A DNA stretch of 64,000 bases from Gordonia amicalis NBRC 100051 = JCM 11271 (GCF_000332995.1 NZ_BANS01000015.1:124001-188000), one strand, 5' to 3'; counted from the first letter of the stretch, positions 43,473 to 53,788 are shown. The notes: generated from the sequence alone by a model not told the origin. Program-made: numbers and translations.

Positions 43473-46465
43473 TCGCTCACCGCCTCATCGCGGAGCCGGA
43501 ACAGTTCGAAGAGTTCGTCATCGGCGAGGTCGGACACCCAGTTCTCGCCGGCCGCGACGGTCAGCCGGGACAGTTCGCGCTTCTTGGCGATCATGTCGTC
43601 GATCCGTTCCTCGATGGTGCCGACGCAGACGAAGCGGTGCACCGACACCTTCTGGTTCTGGCCGATGCGGTACGCGCGGTCGGTGGCCTGATCCTCGACC
43701 GCGGGATTCCACCAGCGGTCCACGTGGATGACGTGGTTGGCAGCGGTCAGGTTGAGGCCGGTGCCGCCGGCCTTGAGGGTCGCAAGCATCACCGGGGGAC
43801 CGTCGTCGGACTGGAAGTCGGCGACCAGACGATCGCGTTCGGTGCGACCGAGACCACCGTGCAGCAGCGGGATCTCGGTGCCGAACTGTTCGCCGAGCCA
43901 GCCCGACAGCATCTCGCCGAATGCCGCGAACTGGGTGAAGACGAGTGCGCGGTCGCCCTCGTCGGCGACGGTGGAGACGATGTCGGCCAGCAATTCGACC
44001 TTGCCCGAGCGGTGTTCGCCGTCGCGGACGAGGTCGGTGCCGTCGGCGAGGTAGTGCGCAGGGTGGTTGCACACCTGCTTGAGCCGGGTGAGGGCGGCGA
44101 GCACGTTGCGACGACGCAGGGTTCGCTGTTGTTTGTCGCGCAGTGCCGCCATGAGTTCGTCGATGACGGCACGGTAGAGCGCGGCCTGTTCGACGGTGAG
44201 GTTGGCGCGCACCGCGAACTCCGCCTTCTCCGGCAGGTCGGCGGCGATGGCCGGATCGGTTTTCTCGCGCCGCAGGATGAACGGCCGCGTGATGGCGGAC
44301 AGGCGTCGGAGGGCGCCGGGGTCGCGGTCCCGCTCGATGGGTTCGGCGTAACGGGCCCGGAACACCGACGCGGACCCCAGGAGGCCGGGGTTCACCAGGT
44401 CGATCACCGCGCGCAGATCCTCGAGTCGGTTCTCCACGGGAGTGCCGGTCAGCGCGAGGCGACGGTCGGCCGGGATCGTCCGTATCGCCTTGGCGGCGAT
44501 GGTGTTCACGTTCTTGAGGTGCTGGGCCTCGTCGACGACGATGCGGTGCCACGGATGTGCGGAGAGCAGTTCGAGGTCGCGGCCCGCGATCGCGAACGTC
44601 GTGATGACCACGTCGACGGAGTCGCGGATGGCGGTGAAGGTGGCGCCGGCCGCCCGTGAAGGACCGTGATGGATGGCCACCCGAAGGGTCGGCGCGAAGC
44701 GCGCGAACTCACGAGACCAGTTGCCGACCAATGACATCGGACAGACCACGAGGGTCGGCCCGGGTGTCTCGGCGTCGTCGGCGACGACGCTGCGTTCGTG
44801 ACACTCGAGTGCGATCACCTGCAGGGTCTTGCCCAGACCCATGTCGTCGGCGAGCACACCTCCGACACCGAGGTTCGACAGATGGGCCAACCAGTCCAGG
44901 CCGCGCTGCTGGTAGGGACGCAGGATCGCTTCCAGATCGGCCGGGGGCGTGACGGGTTCGGGTCGGATGGCACCGCCCTCGGCGACATCGTCGAGCCACG
45001 AGAGTCCTTCGACCCGGGTGACGGGCACCGGAAGTCTGTCGGACTCGCCGGTCACGAGTCCGAACAGTTCGCCGAAGTCGGCAGGTGGCGCAGATGCGGC
45101 GAGCGCACGCTGGGTCGCGACGAAGGCGGCGGCACGCGTCAAAGCCGAACCCTCCGCGCGGACCCACACGCCGCGGACCCGCACCAGATCACCCTTCTGG
45201 CCGGACAAGTCGTCGAGATCCGCATCGGTCAGGGTGATGGCATCGGGCGAATCTCCCAGTGCCAGTCGCCATTCGAATTCGCGGATCTCGCGGAGTCCGA
45301 CCATCGCCGCCGGTGCGCCGCCGCCGGGCGGCGCCAGTGCACGCAGCGTGAGGCTCGGCCGGACCTCGGCGATGGTGCGGGGAAGCAGCACCGGTATCCC
45401 GGCGGCGCCCAGGGCTGCAGCGCCGGTGGCGAACAGTTCGGCGGCGACGTCGGTGGGCAACAGGAAGTCGAGGGAGCCGCGGTCCGGGTCGGCTCGATCG
45501 AGTTCGGGGAACTCCCTTACCGCGGCGGCCAGTGCCGTGGTCAGCTCGTCGAGTTCGTGGGCGTCCAGGCGATGGGGTGCGACCGGCTCGATCTGACCGT
45601 CGATGCTGCGGCGGCAGACCTCCAGCCGCCATCGTGAGGCGTCGGCGACCTCGTCGCGGGTCGGCAGGTCGAACGTCTCGTCGTCCCACGCATCGTCCCA
45701 GTGACTGTCGGCGAGGTCGTCGTACTCGGGCTCGTGGAGACGGAAGATGAGTGACTGGTCGTCCCGTGGCACGCCGGCATCCCATCGGGACCAGCTCCCG
45801 GCGGCGGCCGAGAGTCGTTCGGGGGAGCAGGGCGGACCGACGTCGGTCCCGGGTAGGAGTGCACGGACGACCGGCGACGCCGGACGTGGTTCACCGAGCC
45901 GGGGGATCGAGCGGACGATCGTGGTGCGGCACTCGTGATCGACGAGCTCGGCGAGGAAATCGTCGAGTGCGGCGTGGGAGCCGTTGTGCAGCAGTGCATC
46001 CGGCGCGCTACTGAGCACGACGGCGTGCCAGCTGCGCCACGTCGGCGTCGGGATGGCGACCCAGCGGAGCAACCATTCTCCAGCGACCTGCTCGGCCGAC
46101 GGCGCGACGGCACCGGCGGTGACGAAGGCGCGCACGCCGTCCAAGAGGTATCGGTACCACCGGACGTCGCCCGGGACCGTCACCGACCTCGACGCATCGA
46201 GCAGGGACACCGCCGAGGTCAGACCCAGTGTCGCCGCCCGGACGAATCGTCGCCGGTTGCCGTCGTCGACGATCGGGATCTCGCTGCGGAACCGGCGACC
46301 GGACACGGCGTCGCGAAGCGGCTCGGGAAGGTCGGCCGGTTCGCCATCGATCCACACGGCCATACCGACACCGGGCCGCCACAGGACGTGGAGGGGTGCG
46401 AGGGTATGGGACGACGGGGCGGAGTCCGGTGGAGTCGGCCCACTGAGCTGGGGTTCTGATGGCAT
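43469..46465 (-). CDS. SNF2-family DEAD/DEAH-box helicase
   Basis: A 998-residue Swi2/Snf2 ATPase. The N-terminal half is a large accessory region; the motor begins near residue 520 with LADDMGLGKTLQVIAL (Walker A), VVDEAQHLKN (motif II), LTGTPVENRLEDL (motif III), then LLHGGLGRTERDRLVADF, DRWWNPAVEDQATDRAYRIGQ (motif VI, quoted as VEDQATDRAYRIGQ). Such ATPases translocate on double-stranded DNA to dislodge proteins, as RapA does with stalled RNA polymerase. It is coupled to a SWIM protein. The ATG at 46465 fits a compact start; upstream is the spacer with a SigF-type promoter on the other strand. Confidence 0.92.
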   Translation of the reverse strand: MPSEPQLSGPTPPDSAPSSHTLAPLHVLWRPGVGMAVWIDGEPADLPEPLRDAVSGRRFRSEIPIVDDGNRRRFVRAATLGLTSAVSLLDASRSVTVPGDVRWYRYLLDGVRAFVTAGAVAPSAEQVAGEWLLRWVAIPTPTWRSWHAVVLSSAPDALLHNGSHAALDDFLAELVDHECRTTIVRSIPRLGEPRPASPVVRALLPGTDVGPPCSPERLSAAAGSWSRWDAGVPRDDQSLIFRLHEPEYDDLADSHWDDAWDDETFDLPTRDEVADASRWRLEVCRRSIDGQIEPVAPHRLDAHELDELTTALAAAVREFPELDRADPDRGSLDFLLPTDVAAELFATGAAALGAAGIPVLLPRTIAEVRPSLTLRALAPPGGGAPAAMVGLREIREFEWRLALGDSPDAITLTDADLDDLSGQKGDLVRVRGVWVRAEGSALTRAAAFVATQRALAASAPPADFGELFGLVTGESDRLPVPVTRVEGLSWLDDVAEGGAIRPEPVTPPADLEAILRPYQQRGLDWLAHLSNLGVGGVLADDMGLGKTLQVIALECHERSVVADDAETPGPTLVVCPMSLVGNWSREFARFAPTLRVAIHHGPSRAAGATFTAIRDSVDVVITTFAIAGRDLELLSAHPWHRIVVDEAQHLKNVNTIAAKAIRTIPADRRLALTGTPVENRLEDLRAVIDLVNPGLLGSASVFRARYAEPIERDRDPGALRRLSAITRPFILRREKTDPAIAADLPEKAEFAVRANLTVEQAALYRAVIDELMAALRDKQQRTLRRRNVLAALTRLKQVCNHPAHYLADGTDLVRDGEHRSGKVELLADIVSTVADEGDRALVFTQFAAFGEMLSGWLGEQFGTEIPLLHGGLGRTERDRLVADFQSDDGPPVMLATLKAGGTGLNLTAANHVIHVDRWWNPAVEDQATDRAYRIGQNQKVSVHRFVCVGTIEERIDDMIAKKRELSRLTVAAGENWVSDLADDELFELFRLRDEAVSE

Positions 46466-46507
46466 CGAGGATCGCCCGCCAGTTTAACGGCGACTCCCGA
46501 CAGTGCC

Positions 46508-46534
46508 GGTTTCCGCATCGTTCGGCGGGGGTAT
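46508..46534 (+). promoter_or_regulatory. SigF/SigB-type stress promoter
   Basis: GGTTT, 16-base spacer, GGGTAT, a close match to the mycobacterial SigF consensus (GGTTT-N15-17-GGGTA). Transcription would start near 46541 and read the small ORF at 46592. Confidence 0.6.
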
Positions 46535-46591
46535 GGACGAGGACTGGAGATCCGGCACAGAGTCACCCGGCCGTGGCATGAGGAGGACGCG

Positions 46592-46756
46592 ATGGGGCAG
46601 TCGAAGGACAGCAGGAAGGCCGAACACGAGGCGGGCACCGCCGAGGTGCGCCAGGACCCGCCCGGGCCGAAGGACCACGGACGCGAGGGCGGCATGGCGA
46701 CCAGGGAGAATACGCCCGACGCGGTTCAGCGCTCGGACGACTCCGCGGAGGACTGA
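46592..46756 (+). CDS. Small hydrophilic protein (54 aa), probable general-stress gene
   Basis: A 54-residue ORF starting ATG 46592, six bases after a perfect AGGAGG. The protein (starts MGQSKDSRKAEHEAG, ends RSDDSAED) is highly charged, lacks hydrophobic stretches and is probably disordered; it contains no cysteine. A SigF-type promoter (46508-46534) precedes it and a hairpin (46773-46813) follows, so it forms a complete one-gene transcription unit. Similar tiny hydrophilic stress proteins occur in actinobacteria. No function is assigned. Confidence 0.65.
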   Translation: MGQSKDSRKAEHEAGTAEVRQDPPGPKDHGREGGMATRENTPDAVQRSDDSAED

Positions 46757-46772
46757 TCGCAGATCGCAGACG

Positions 46773-46813
46773 AACTGACCGGGTATGCGGCTCGAGCGCG
46801 TACCCGGTCAGTT
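46773..46813. terminator. Bidirectional terminator between the small ORF and carbonic anhydrase
   Basis: Perfect 13-base stem AACTGACCGGGTA / TACCCGGTCAGTT with a 15-base loop, between convergent genes. Confidence 0.7.
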
Positions 46814-46824
46814 GTGTCAGAAGG

Positions 46825-47313
46825 TCAGGAAACCTCGCGCAGCAGACCCGTCGCGGCGTCGAAGACGAATCCGCGCAGCGAACTCGTCTTGGTGATGAAC
46901 GGGCTGTTCTCGATGCGGGTGAGCGACTGGCGGACGTCCTCGTCGATGTCGGTGAACGACTCGGCGGCCCACTCCGGCTTCTGGCCGATCTCGGTCTGGA
47001 TCTCCCGCTTGAACTCGTCGTCGGTGAAGGTCAGCATGCCGCAGTCGGTGTGGTGGATGAGGATGATCTCGGTGGTGCCGAGTAGTCGCTGGCTGATCGC
47101 GAGGGAGCGGATCTCGTCGTGGGTGATGACGCCGCCGGCGTTGCGGATGACGTGGGCTTCGCCTTCGTTGATGCCGAGGACGCGGTAGACGTCGAGGCGG
47201 GCATCCATGCAGGCGACCACCGCGACGTGCTTGCTCGGCGGCAGCGGCAGTGGACCGGTGAAGGTCTTGGCGTATTCGGCGTTGTTCGCCAGGTACTGGT
47301 CGGTGACACTCAT
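46825..47313 (-). CDS. Beta-class carbonic anhydrase
   Basis: A 162-residue protein with the beta-carbonic anhydrase zinc site: ACMDARLDV (Cys35 and the Asp-Arg pair) and IHHTDCGML (His and second Cys near residue 88-91), plus IRNAGG. It interconverts CO2 and bicarbonate in the cytoplasm. The short form resembles Rv1284-type CanA enzymes. Monocistronic, with a terminator shared with the convergent small stress gene. Confidence 0.93.
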   Translation of the reverse strand: MSVTDQYLANNAEYAKTFTGPLPLPPSKHVAVVACMDARLDVYRVLGINEGEAHVIRNAGGVITHDEIRSLAISQRLLGTTEIILIHHTDCGMLTFTDDEFKREIQTEIGQKPEWAAESFTDIDEDVRQSLTRIENSPFITKTSSLRGFVFDAATGLLREVS

Positions 47314-47417
47314 GCGTCAACAGTGATGGGTTGCGGCGCCACGGGCGAGGGTTTCACCTGGCCTGATCGAAACGGTGGACGCGGTCGACGGTGTCCTCGT
47401 CGCAGAATGCGTGGTCG

Positions 47418-47434
47418 GTGCCGGAAAACGGCAC
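47418..47434 (-). terminator. Small hairpin downstream of fecB
   Basis: GTGCCG / CGGCAC stem, five-base loop, with a run of four T on the minus strand inside the loop, 30 bases after the fecB stop. Weak; may be a terminator or simple chance. Confidence 0.3.
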
Positions 47435-47464
47435 TCGCGCCGCACTCTCGCGGCCGGGCGTGAC

Positions 47465-48484
47465 TCACGAGTTCCCGTCGAGCGAACCCTTCACGTCGTT
47501 GAGCACCAGCCACGCGGCGGCCAGGCCCGACGAGTCGTACCAGACGGCGTCGTCGACGGCCAGGACGCGCTTCCACATGGAGGCGCCCAGATTCAGCCAC
47601 TCGTCGCTCAGCAGGACCTCTTCGCCGTGTTTCTGACCCTGCTCGCCCTCGAAGCTCACATAGATGAGGTCGCCCTCGGCCTCGCGGAAGTCCGCGTCGT
47701 CGACGGGGAACGAATCAGGGACGCGCTGCGGACCGGGTCGTTGGACGCCGATCTCGCCCAGGATCTGCCCGGCGAAGGTGTCCATGCCGGCGATGGTCTC
47801 GGAGTCGTCGCCGAACCGGACCAGCGACACCTGGGTGTGCGAGGCGTCCATGCGCCTGCCGGTCTTGGTGGCCTCGGTGGTGAACTCGGCGAGCCGCTGA
47901 CGGCCCGCGTCGCTGCGGTTCACCGCGTCGGCGACTGCTCGGAACTGCTTCTGCCAGTCGCCGGCCGGGATCGTCACGGAACGCACTGCACCGAAGGGTT
48001 TCGACGACGGGGCGGTCCCGGGAGTGGTGAGGACGAGGTCGGCGTCGGCCTTCGACACCGCTGCGGCGTCCGGGGTCGTCCCGATCGCCGGCACGGCCGT
48101 CAGTTGCGGTCCCAGGTAGGCGGGCACCGAGCCGGGTGCCGCGGTCACCGCCGTCACCTTGTCGCCGATACCGAGTGCGCACAGCGCGTCCAGGAGCGCC
48201 GGATCGGTCACGACGATGCGGGCGGCGTCGGTCGTCCCGGCGTCGGCCGGCGTGGGCGCGAGACATGTCTTCGAGAAGTCGCGGTCGGCGGAGACGATGT
48301 TGACCTCAGCGACGCGCGTCACGGTGGTCGAGATGGGGGAGCCGTCGGGAGTGGTCAGCGGCTCGTCGCCGGAACAGGCGGCCGACGCGAGCGCGACCAC
48401 ACCGAGAAGGGCTGCCCAGACCGGTCGGCGACCCCGAATAGGACGAACACGTACATCCGTGGCACCGTTACCCCTGCTCTGCAC
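47465..48484 (-). CDS. fecB: Iron-siderophore-type ABC substrate-binding lipoprotein FecB
   Basis: A 339-residue type III periplasmic binding protein. The N-terminus has a basic stretch (RVRPIRGRRP), a hydrophobic core (WAALLGVVALASAAC) and a lipobox-like end S-A-A-C, so it is probably an exported lipoprotein. The mature part contains RIVVTDPALLDALCALGIGDKV and AIGTTPDAAAVSKADADLVL, usual for FecB/BtuF-like proteins. It matches mycobacterial FecB next to ctaD (Rv3044). FecB has been linked to siderophore binding and cell-envelope integrity; no permease genes are adjacent. GTG start. Confidence 0.88.
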   Translation of the reverse strand: MQSRGNGATDVRVRPIRGRRPVWAALLGVVALASAACSGDEPLTTPDGSPISTTVTRVAEVNIVSADRDFSKTCLAPTPADAGTTDAARIVVTDPALLDALCALGIGDKVTAVTAAPGSVPAYLGPQLTAVPAIGTTPDAAAVSKADADLVLTTPGTAPSSKPFGAVRSVTIPAGDWQKQFRAVADAVNRSDAGRQRLAEFTTEATKTGRRMDASHTQVSLVRFGDDSETIAGMDTFAGQILGEIGVQRPGPQRVPDSFPVDDADFREAEGDLIYVSFEGEQGQKHGEEVLLSDEWLNLGASMWKRVLAVDDAVWYDSSGLAAAWLVLNDVKGSLDGNS

Positions 48485-48773
48485 CCGCCCAACCTAGCAT
48501 CGGCCCACAGGGGTCGAGCGTAGGCTCGGATGGGGCCGCGAGACCGTCGGCCGCCGACGCCGCCCAGGCTGTCCGGAACACCTGGCGCGTCGTACGGAAA
48601 TGGGTTTGAGCACGGCCGATGTGGTGTGTCGGGCGTCGAATACGACAGATCGTAGGACCCGGTCGGCTCGGGCGCCGGTGAGGGTTTAGGATCAGTATTC
48701 AGCGCTCGGTTTGTTCATGTGCCGACCGACGTCCGAAGGGGTTCGGCGTCGCGCTCGGGCAAGAGGAGGATCT
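48485..48773. other. Intergenic region between fecB and ctaD
   Basis: This 289-base divergent spacer has no credible gene. A TAGGAT -10 candidate for ctaD is at 48687-48692 without a clear -35. AAGAGGAGGA directly precedes the ctaD GTG. No IdeR/DtxR box was recognised. Confidence 0.4.
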
Positions 48774-50558
48774 GTGACCGCGGTAGACCAACCAACCACG
48801 CAAGTGGCTTCAGTGCGTCCGTTCCCGGAGCGCTATCAGCCCAAGGGTTCGTTCATCTACAAGCTGCTGACCACGACCGATCACAAGCTGATCGGCATGA
48901 TGTACATCTCTGCATGTTTTGCGTTCTTCCTCATCGGTGGCCTCATGGCGCTGCTGATGCGTGGCGAGCTCGCACAGCCGGGCATGCAGTTCTTGTCGAC
49001 AGAGCAGTTCAACCAGCTCTTCACGATGCACGGCACCGTGATGCTGCTGATGTACGCGACGCCGATCGTCATCGGCTTCGCCAACTTCGTCCTGCCGCTG
49101 CAGATCGGTTCGCCCGACGTCGCCTTCCCGCGACTCAACGCGCTCGGCTTCTGGCTGTTCGTGTTCGGTTCGACCATCGCGATCGCCGGCTTCATCACCC
49201 CCGGTGGTGCTGCCGACTTCGGTTGGACCGCCTACACGCCGCTCACCGACGCCGTGCACAGTCCCGGCCTCGGTGCCGACCTGTGGATCATGGGTCTGGG
49301 TGTGTCCGGCCTGGGCACCATCCTCGGCGCCGTCAACATGATCACCACCGTGGTCTGCCTCCGTGCACCCGGTATGACGATGTTCCGGATGCCGATTTTC
49401 ACCTGGAACATCCTGGTGACCAGCGTGCTCATCCTGCTGATATTCCCGCTGCTGACCGCCGCCCTGATGGGCCTCGAGGTCGACCGCCAGTTCGGTGCCC
49501 ACATCTACGACCCGGCCAACGGCGGCGTCATCCTGTGGCAGCACCTGTTCTGGTTCTTCGGACACCCCGAGGTGTACGTCATCGCGCTGCCGTTCTTCGG
49601 CATCGTCTCGGAGGTCTTCCCGGTCTTCTCGCGTAAGCCGATCTTCGGTTACTCGGGCCTGATCTACGCGACCCTGGCCATCGCCGCCCTGTCGGCGGCC
49701 GTGTGGGCGCACCACATGTACGTCACCGGCGCCGTGCTGCTGCCGTTCTTCTCCTTCATGACGTTCTTGATCGCGGTTCCGACCGGCGTGAAGTTCTTCA
49801 ACTGGGTGGGAACGATGTGGCGAGGTCACATAACGTTCGAATCGCCGATGCTGTTCGCGGTCGGCTTCATCGTGACCTTCCTCTTCGGTGGTCTGACCGG
49901 TGTTCTGCTCGCGAGCCCGCCGCTGGACTTCCACCTCTCCGACAGCTACTTCGTGGTCGCCCACTTCCACTACGTGCTCTTCGGCACCATCGTGTTCGCC
50001 ACCTACTCGGGTATCTACTTCTGGTTCCCGAAGATGACCGGACGCATGCTCGACGAGCGCCTGGGCAAGATCCACTTCTGGCTGACGTTCATCGGTTTCC
50101 ACATGACGTTCCTGGTGCAGCACTGGCTGGGCAACGAGGGCATGCCGCGTCGTTACGCCGACTACCTGCCGTCGGATGGCTTCACGACGCTGAACACCAT
50201 CTCGACCGTGGGCGCGTTCATCCTCGGCCTGTCGACCCTGCCGTTCCTGTGGAACGTGTTCCGCAGCTACCGCTACGGCGAGGTCGTGACCGTCGACGAT
50301 CCGTGGGGCTTCGGTAACTCGCTGGAGTGGGCGACCTCGTCGCCGCCGCCGCGCCACAACTTCACCGAGCTGCCCCGCATCCGTTCGGAGCGTCCGGCCT
50401 TCGAGCTGCACTACCCGCACATGATCGAGCGGATGCGTGCCGAGGCTCACGTCGGTCCGGGTCACGACGCGGGCAAGGATCGCCAGATGGAGGAGGCTCG
50501 TCGCGAGCCGTTCACCGTCGGATCGCACGAGGGGTCGCCGGATCCCGATCCGCGCTGA
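48774..50558 (+). CDS. ctaD: Cytochrome c oxidase subunit I (aa3-type)
   Basis: A 594-residue haem-copper oxidase catalytic subunit with about 12 transmembrane helices. Haem a ligand His in [15 protein letters not shown]; CuB ligands in [15 protein letters not shown] (His with the cross-linked Tyr) and WAHHMYVTG (His pair); haem a3/a ligands in [11 protein letters not shown]. In Mycobacteriales it is part of the bcc-aa3 supercomplex reducing oxygen with electrons from menaquinol. GTG 48774 follows AGGAGGA. serB2 starts four bases after its stop. Confidence 0.97.
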   Translation: MTAVDQPTTQVASVRPFPERYQPKGSFIYKLLTTTDHKLIGMMYISACFAFFLIGGLMALLMRGELAQPGMQFLSTEQFNQLFTMHGTVMLLMYATPIVIGFANFVLPLQIGSPDVAFPRLNALGFWLFVFGSTIAIAGFITPGGAADFGWTAYTPLTDAVHSPGLGADLWIMGLGVSGLGTILGAVNMITTVVCLRAPGMTMFRMPIFTWNILVTSVLILLIFPLLTAALMGLEVDRQFGAHIYDPANGGVILWQHLFWFFGHPEVYVIALPFFGIVSEVFPVFSRKPIFGYSGLIYATLAIAALSAAVWAHHMYVTGAVLLPFFSFMTFLIAVPTGVKFFNWVGTMWRGHITFESPMLFAVGFIVTFLFGGLTGVLLASPPLDFHLSDSYFVVAHFHYVLFGTIVFATYSGIYFWFPKMTGRMLDERLGKIHFWLTFIGFHMTFLVQHWLGNEGMPRRYADYLPSDGFTTLNTISTVGAFILGLSTLPFLWNVFRSYRYGEVVTVDDPWGFGNSLEWATSSPPPRHNFTELPRIRSERPAFELHYPHMIERMRAEAHVGPGHDAGKDRQMEEARREPFTVGSHEGSPDPDPR

Positions 50559-51803
<1,245 letters not shown>

Positions 51804-51827
51804 GATCGGGTCTCGAGGGGCCCGATC
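51804..51827 (+). terminator. Possible terminator after serB2
   Basis: GATCGGG / CCCGATC stem with a ten-base loop, directly after the serB2 stop. Short stem and no T-run, so modest evidence. Confidence 0.4.
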
Positions 51828-51907
51828 CGTCGGGTTCGTTCAAGGCGGGGGTCCGGATGGCGAGAGACGATGGAGATCCATTCGTTCCTGCCATGAAAGG
51901 ACCTCCG

Positions 51908-52288
51908 ATGACCATCTCGACGAGTGTCGCGAAGCTCGCCATGATCTCCCTCGACTGCGCCGATGCCGGTGCGTCGGCAGCCTTCTGGTCCGAGGTGCTC
52001 GGCTGGAAGATCGGCGCATCGGGCGAGGGGTACGCCATGATCGTCGGTGACGGTCCCGCCGTCGGCTTCGGCACGGTGCCCGACTATGTTGCCCCGGCGT
52101 GGCCGAATGAGCACGGCTCCAAGCAGTTCCACTTCGACCTTGCCGTCGACGATCTCGACGCCGCGCAGACGCGCTGCGTGGAACTCGGCGCCACCGTACC
52201 GTCGGAACAACCGGGGGAGACGTGGCGTGTGCTGCTCGACCCCGCCGGGCATCCGTTCTGTCTGACGAAAGCCGAGAACTGGGGATGA
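51908..52288 (+). CDS. VOC (glyoxalase/bleomycin-resistance) superfamily protein
   Basis: A 126-residue two-module beta-alpha-beta-beta-beta protein: LAMISLDCADAGASAAFWSEVLGWKIG (quoted by parts: DCADAGASAAFWSEVLG) and a C-terminal QFHFDLAVDDLDAA, RVLLDPAGHPFCL. VOC proteins bind metals and include dioxygenases, glyoxalases and antibiotic-binding proteins; this branch has no assigned substrate. Start ATG 51908 has AAAGGA at the proper distance. PTH2 begins three bases after its stop. Confidence 0.87.
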   Translation: MTISTSVAKLAMISLDCADAGASAAFWSEVLGWKIGASGEGYAMIVGDGPAVGFGTVPDYVAPAWPNEHGSKQFHFDLAVDDLDAAQTRCVELGATVPSEQPGETWRVLLDPAGHPFCLTKAENWG

Positions 52289-52291
52289 TGC

Positions 52292-53125
52292 GTGACCGAT
52301 GACCTGACACCGACAGCCGAACAGTCGTCGTCCGAGGAGGTCGACGATCGGCCGGTGCCCGTCCCGGTGGTGCCGGAGGCGATCGTCGCCGATCACCGAC
52401 GTCTCGTCCGGTACGTCGGCGGCGGTGAGGATCCCGAGGATCCCGCCGATGTGCTGGCTATGGCGATGGTGCTGCGCATCGAGAAGAACGACCCGCCGAA
52501 TCGCACCGATCTGCTGGCCGCAGCTGCGCGGGCCGTCGCGCTGCTGTGCCTGGACCACCGCGCCGCCGGCGACGGACCGTGGGCATCGGCGATGGACGAC
52601 TGGTGCAGCGCCCGGATTCGCAAGATTGCCCGGCGCGTCCGTGGAGCGCAATGGGCTGCGGCGCAAGAGGTGTGGGGTGTCACCGCGACCGAAGGCGACG
52701 CCGAGGCGCGCGCGTTCGTGCCCGGTCGTGTCGGTGATCTCGACCGCCGGGTCAAGAAGCTGCAGATCGGTGGGACCGAGGTCGACGGCGACATCCCCAC
52801 CGAGGCGCCGGAACACGGTGTGGTGCTGTGGACCAACCCCGGACTGGACATGACGGTCGGCAAGCTCGCCGCGCAGGTCGGGCACGCGTCGATGCTCGCC
52901 GCCAAGCTGTTGACCGCCGACGAGGCGATCCGGTGGCGGCTCGACGAATGCCGGCTGGCGGTGCGTCGGGCCACGCCCGAACGATGGCGAGAACTGCTCG
53001 ACGCCGATGCCGCCGGAACCGCGGTGGCGGTCCGCGATGCCGGGTTCACCGAGATAGCGCCCGGTTCGGTCACCGTCATCGCCGAGGTCATCGGAGACCT
53101 GATCACGAGACAGGGGAGCAGATGA
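52292..53125 (+). CDS. Peptidyl-tRNA hydrolase PTH2-family protein
   Basis: A 277-residue protein. The C-terminal part from about residue 175 has the PTH2 core VLWTNPGLDMTVGKLAAQVGHASMLAAKL (by parts: LDMTVGKLAAQVGHAS), including the Lys-x-x-x-Gln-x-x-His-A pattern. The N-terminal 150 residues form an actinobacterial extension of unknown role. PTH2 enzymes cleave peptidyl-tRNA or, in some bacteria, act on other ester substrates; bacterial PTH1 is normally the essential enzyme, so this one may be accessory. Its stop overlaps the following cupin ATG (ATGA). Confidence 0.8.
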   Translation: MTDDLTPTAEQSSSEEVDDRPVPVPVVPEAIVADHRRLVRYVGGGEDPEDPADVLAMAMVLRIEKNDPPNRTDLLAAAARAVALLCLDHRAAGDGPWASAMDDWCSARIRKIARRVRGAQWAAAQEVWGVTATEGDAEARAFVPGRVGDLDRRVKKLQIGGTEVDGDIPTEAPEHGVVLWTNPGLDMTVGKLAAQVGHASMLAAKLLTADEAIRWRLDECRLAVRRATPERWRELLDADAAGTAVAVRDAGFTEIAPGSVTVIAEVIGDLITRQGSR

Positions 53126-53572
53126 GCGCGACGGAGCTGCCGAGACTGGGCGAAAAGCCTTGACCTTCAGCCACACCCGGAGGGCGGCTGGTATCGCCAG
53201 ACCTGGCGGAGCGAGGTCGGCCTGCCTCAGGCGGTGCTGCCGGCCGGTTACACCGGTGACCGGGCCGCCGGGACCGCCATCTACTTCGTCCTGATGCCCG
53301 GCGAGCAGTCCGCGTGGCACACCGTTCGCGGGACGGAGATCTGGCTGCACCACCGCGGGGCGCCCGTGCAACTCGACCTCGGCGGAGACGGCGATGCCCC
53401 GGGTGATCCGACCCCGCTCATGGTCGGACCCGACATCGCCGCCGGACATCAGCCGCAGGCCCTGGTCCCTCCGGGCGTGTGGCAACGGGCGCGGCCGATC
53501 GGGGACGAGGCGGCGCTGGTCAGCTGCATCGTGGTGCCCGGATTCGACTTCGCGGACTTCCGGCTGGCTTGA
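53122..53572 (+). pseudogene. DUF985-type cupin gene with an apparent one-base insertion
   Basis: ATG 53122, overlapping the PTH2 stop, opens MSATELPRLGEK and then hits TGA at 53161; one frame over, the sequence continues as DLQPHPEGGWYRQTWRSEV, the standard N-terminus of DUF985 cupins, and runs to 53572 (IYFVLMPGEQSAWHTVRGTE, AGHQPQALVPPGVWQRA). Removing one C at about 53158-53159 (AAGCCTTGAC to AAGCTTGAC) would restore a single protein of about 149 residues. It is therefore a natural frameshift or a sequencing error. A shorter product from GTG 53234 would lack the conserved N-terminus. Confidence 0.75.
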
Positions 53573-53581
53573 AACAGACTG

Positions 53582-53600
53582 TCACGCCGTGAGTGTGGCT
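53582..53600. repeat. 19-base direct repeat, left copy
   Basis: TCACGCCGTGAGTGTGGCT; the right copy at 55016-55034 differs by one base (TCATGCC...). The two flank the orphan gene 53789-54955. On the minus strand both copies spell the same short peptide end (ATLTA-stop). Confidence 0.6.
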
Positions 53601-53692
53601 TCAGCGCTGTAGGGGCAGCGGGCGATGTCGGGATGCGGGTCCATCAGGTCGTCGAACGTGCCGACGGGACAGGTTCCCGCCTGACCGTCCAT
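53582..53692 (-). CDS. Small ORF (36 aa), unknown
   Basis: ATG 53692 opens 36 codons ending ATLTA-stop. The peptide has two Cys-Pro pairs (TCPVG and ARCPY) and reads protein-like (DDLMDPHPDIARCPYS). GAGGAG lies 14 bases upstream. It faces away from the next gene, and an AT-rich spacer (53715-53760) could hold divergent promoters. Its last codons form one copy of a 19-base repeat found again at 55016-55034. It may be a small protein or the truncated end of a lost gene. Confidence 0.4.
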   Translation of the reverse strand: MDGQAGTCPVGTFDDLMDPHPDIARCPYSAEATLTA

Positions 53693-53788
53693 GTCACCAC
53701 GAACTCCTCGAAATAGGCGAGGGATAAAAAATCCATGCCTAGACTATTCTGATGGATCGGTGGTGTTCATCAGACGAGGAGGAAATTC

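Noticed and set aside
48485-48773. Possible IdeR/DtxR iron box upstream of fecB or ctaD
   Set aside because: TTTAGGATCAG-type sequence lacks the palindromic TTAGGTTAGGCTAACCTAA pattern.
48810-50528. 572-residue open frame opposite ctaD
   Set aside because: Antisense shadow; Glu/Arg/His-rich with no motif.
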